NCBI GenBank assembly: GCA_937967455.1
Contig: CALCJK010000003.1
Location: 186,001 to 250,000, forward strand
Length of the DNA stretch: 64,000 nucleotides
Direction: 5' to 3'
Origin: an uncultured bacterium
GTDB lineage: Bacteria; Bacteroidota; Ignavibacteria; UBA10030; BY39
Part shown: positions 62,596-64,000 of the stretch, one piece after another
How the letters are laid out: the number at the start of each line of letters is the position of its first letter
How positions within the stretch are numbered: the first letter of the stretch is position 1
The notes under the pieces: model-generated
Database searches by the model: none
What the model was told of the DNA's origin: nothing
The model's input: only the letters and a program-made list of their open reading frames with translations
Position numbers and translations under genes: made by a program

Positions 62596-63901
62596 TTACG
62601 ACCTTTCTACCAATAGGATAATATGTAATTCCAGTCTCCTTCATCATATCGGGTTCATAAATATTTCGACCATCAAATATTACACAATTTTTCATCAATT
62701 TTTTTATTCTTTCAAAGTCGGGCCTTCTAAATTCTCCCCATTCTGTTACAATGGCTAAGGCATGAGCACCTTTTAAAGCGTCATAATTATTTTTAAAGTA
62801 TTTTATTTTCTTACCAAATATTTTTTTTGCTTCCTTGATTGCCACTGGATCGTGAGCATGAATTTTTGCACCATTTTTTAATAATTCATTAATTATAGTT
62901 ATTGATGGAGCTTCTCTCATATCATCTGTATTAGGTTTGAATGAGAGACCCCAAATTGCTATAATCTTGCCTTTTATTTTATTATTAAAGTACCTTAGAA
63001 TTTTTTTAACTAGCAGTTTCTTTTGCTCAGAGTTCACATATTGTACCGCTTTAAGGATTTTAAAATCATAACCATAATCAGAGGAAGTTTTCACTAGTGC
63101 CGCTATATCTTTAGGAAAACAAGAACCACCAAATCCAACTCCGGGAAATAAAAATTGTGGGCCAATTCTCTCATCACTTCCAACTCCGAGACGCACATAT
63201 TTAACATCTGCTCCAACTCTTTCACAAATGTTTGCTATTTCGTTCATAAAAGTAACTTTTGTAGCAAGTAGGGCGTTAGCCGCATATTTTGTTAATTCTG
63301 CACTTAACTCGTCCATAAACAAAATAGGTTTACCTGTTCTAACGAAAGGTGCATATAAATCTCCCATAATTCTTCTAGCTCTTTCGCTCATTGTTCCTAT
63401 AACAATGCGATCTGGTTTTAAAAAATCGTTAATGGCTGCGCCCTCTTTTAAAAATTCAGGATTAGAAACAACATCAAATTCATGTTTTGTCCTTTTTTTA
63501 ATAATATCTCTGACTTTAAAGGCTGTACCTACCGGCACTGTACTTTTATTAACTATTATTTTGTATCCATTGATGTACTTTCCTATTTTCTCAGCAGCTG
63601 AAAGAACATGTTTTAAATCCGCTGAACCATCTTCAGATTGAGGAGTTGGCAATGCTAAAAAAATTAGTTCTGTTATCTTTACTGCATATTCAAGATCATT
63701 GGTAAATTGTAATCTTTTCTCCTTAATATTTTTCTTTAGCAACTCTTCAAGTCCTGGCTCATAAATAGGAGTCTTCCCTTTCCGCAGGATTCGAATTTTA
63801 TTTGTATCATTATCTACACAAATTACATCGTTTCCACTTTCAGCAAAACAGGTACCAGCTACTAATCCAACATATCCACTGCCAATTACACTTATCTTCA
63901 T
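62585..63901 (-). CDS. ugd: UDP-glucose 6-dehydrogenase
   Basis: Oxidises UDP-glucose to UDP-glucuronate with NAD in two steps. 438 residues: Rossmann motif [47 protein letters not shown], the hinge helix [26 protein letters not shown], catalytic Cys261 in [13 protein letters not shown], and [17 protein letters not shown] in the C-terminal domain. First gene of the ugd-uxs operon. Confidence 0.96.
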   Translation of the reverse strand: MKISVIGSGYVGLVAGTCFAESGNDVICVDNDTNKIRILRKGKTPIYEPGLEELLKKNIKEKRLQFTNDLEYAVKITELIFLALPTPQSEDGSADLKHVLSAAEKIGKYINGYKIIVNKSTVPVGTAFKVRDIIKKRTKHEFDVVSNPEFLKEGAAINDFLKPDRIVIGTMSERARRIMGDLYAPFVRTGKPILFMDELSAELTKYAANALLATKVTFMNEIANICERVGADVKYVRLGVGSDERIGPQFLFPGVGFGGSCFPKDIAALVKTSSDYGYDFKILKAVQYVNSEQKKLLVKKILRYFNNKIKGKIIAIWGLSFKPNTDDMREAPSITIINELLKNGAKIHAHDPVAIKEAKKIFGKKIKYFKNNYDALKGAHALAIVTEWGEFRRPDFERIKKLMKNCVIFDGRNIYEPDMMKETGITYYPIGRKVVNGL

Positions 63902-63932
63902 TTTATATTTCCTTTTCTTTGTTTTTTAAATA

Positions 63933-63961
63933 AGTATATAAAATATTTTTTTCTTTTTCAA
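63933..63961 (-). promoter_or_regulatory. promoter of the ugd-uxs operon
   Basis: Minus-strand TTGAAA (63961-63956), 17-base spacer, TATACT (63938-63933). The ribosome site AAAGGAAA lies before the ATG at 63901. Confidence 0.6.
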
Positions 63962-64000
63962 GAAATTTATTTGTCAAATATAAAAACAATTAATTTTTTT

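Noticed and set aside
63228..63641. 137-codon open frame on the plus strand inside ugd
   Set aside because: Antisense of the conserved ugd gene without any own features.
1..64000. Insertion sequences, prophage, CRISPR array, rRNA or defence islands
   Set aside because: No transposase, integrase, spaced direct repeats, rRNA stretches or defence genes were found on either strand; the only tandem repeats are within coding sequence.

Overview
This is an AT-rich bacterial chromosome segment, densely coded, with no mobile elements, rRNA or CRISPR array. Several traits point to the Bacteroidota/Chlorobiota lineage, most likely Ignavibacteria or a neighbouring class; this is an inference from gene content. 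They are C-terminal type IX-like sorting domains, a PorW/SprE-like TPR lipoprotein, BshC, OmpA with thrombospondin type 3 repeats, an OmpP1/FadL porin and a Chlorobium-like set of pterin genes. Promoters look like the ordinary sigma70 type (TTGAxx, 17-base spacer, TATATT), unlike the TTTG/TAnnTTTG promoters of classical Bacteroidetes. No stretch longer than 300 bases lacks a gene.

Layout. 1-788: end of nuoF. 785-1201: lipoprotein cytochrome c, convergent with it. 1306-1378: tRNA-Ala(GGC) with its own promoter and terminator. 1477-7607 (+): a GHL10 glycosidase-like protein, then tryptophanase, a zinc-ribbon Yip1-type membrane protein, a small zincin, an SLC13 anion transporter and a small unknown protein. 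7673-12455 (-): nucleoside salvage operon cdd-tdk-nupC-punA followed by bshC. 12555-17082 (+): PASTA protein, rpe, enoyl-CoA hydratase-like, apt, dapF and a lipid kinase, fired from a promoter back to back with that of cdd. 17140-20700 (-): purL and OmpP1.

20784-41295 (-) is one long same-strand run. In transcription order it holds a giant PAS/GAF histidine kinase (1993 aa) and its response regulator, a membrane protein of unknown function, bamD, a thioesterase, an FG-GAP repeat protein, a secreted metalloprotease, the haem-handling genes ccmA-B-C-D-E (ccmD is only 47 codons), yqeY, cvpA, mutS2, a biotin carboxylase and its separate biotin carrier. 41397-47012 (-): a small barrel protein, then acyl-CoA dehydrogenase, hydroxyacyl-CoA dehydrogenase and thiolase downstream of an OmpA/TSP3 protein. 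47139-54172 (-): rho with a structured leader, folC, pyrD, pyrK, a PorW-like TPR lipoprotein and a small Ig-like membrane protein. 54258-54788 (+): Spy-like periplasmic protein.

54877-57305 (-): a tight four-gene pterin operon (PTPS-type synthase, GTP cyclohydrolase I and two short-chain reductases) that looks like a tetrahydrobiopterin pathway. 57374-58964 (-): three different peroxiredoxins in tandem. 59026-63901 (-): ugd, uxs, a DUF2279 protein and a Wzi-like barrel, a UDP-glucuronate to UDP-xylose and envelope polysaccharide group.

Most likely points of new biology: the pterin operon; the kinase with a degenerate RecA-like head, paired with a receiver protein whose tail resembles a His-less dimerisation domain; the cysteine-type CcmE system; and the rho leader, which can form mutually exclusive hairpins.
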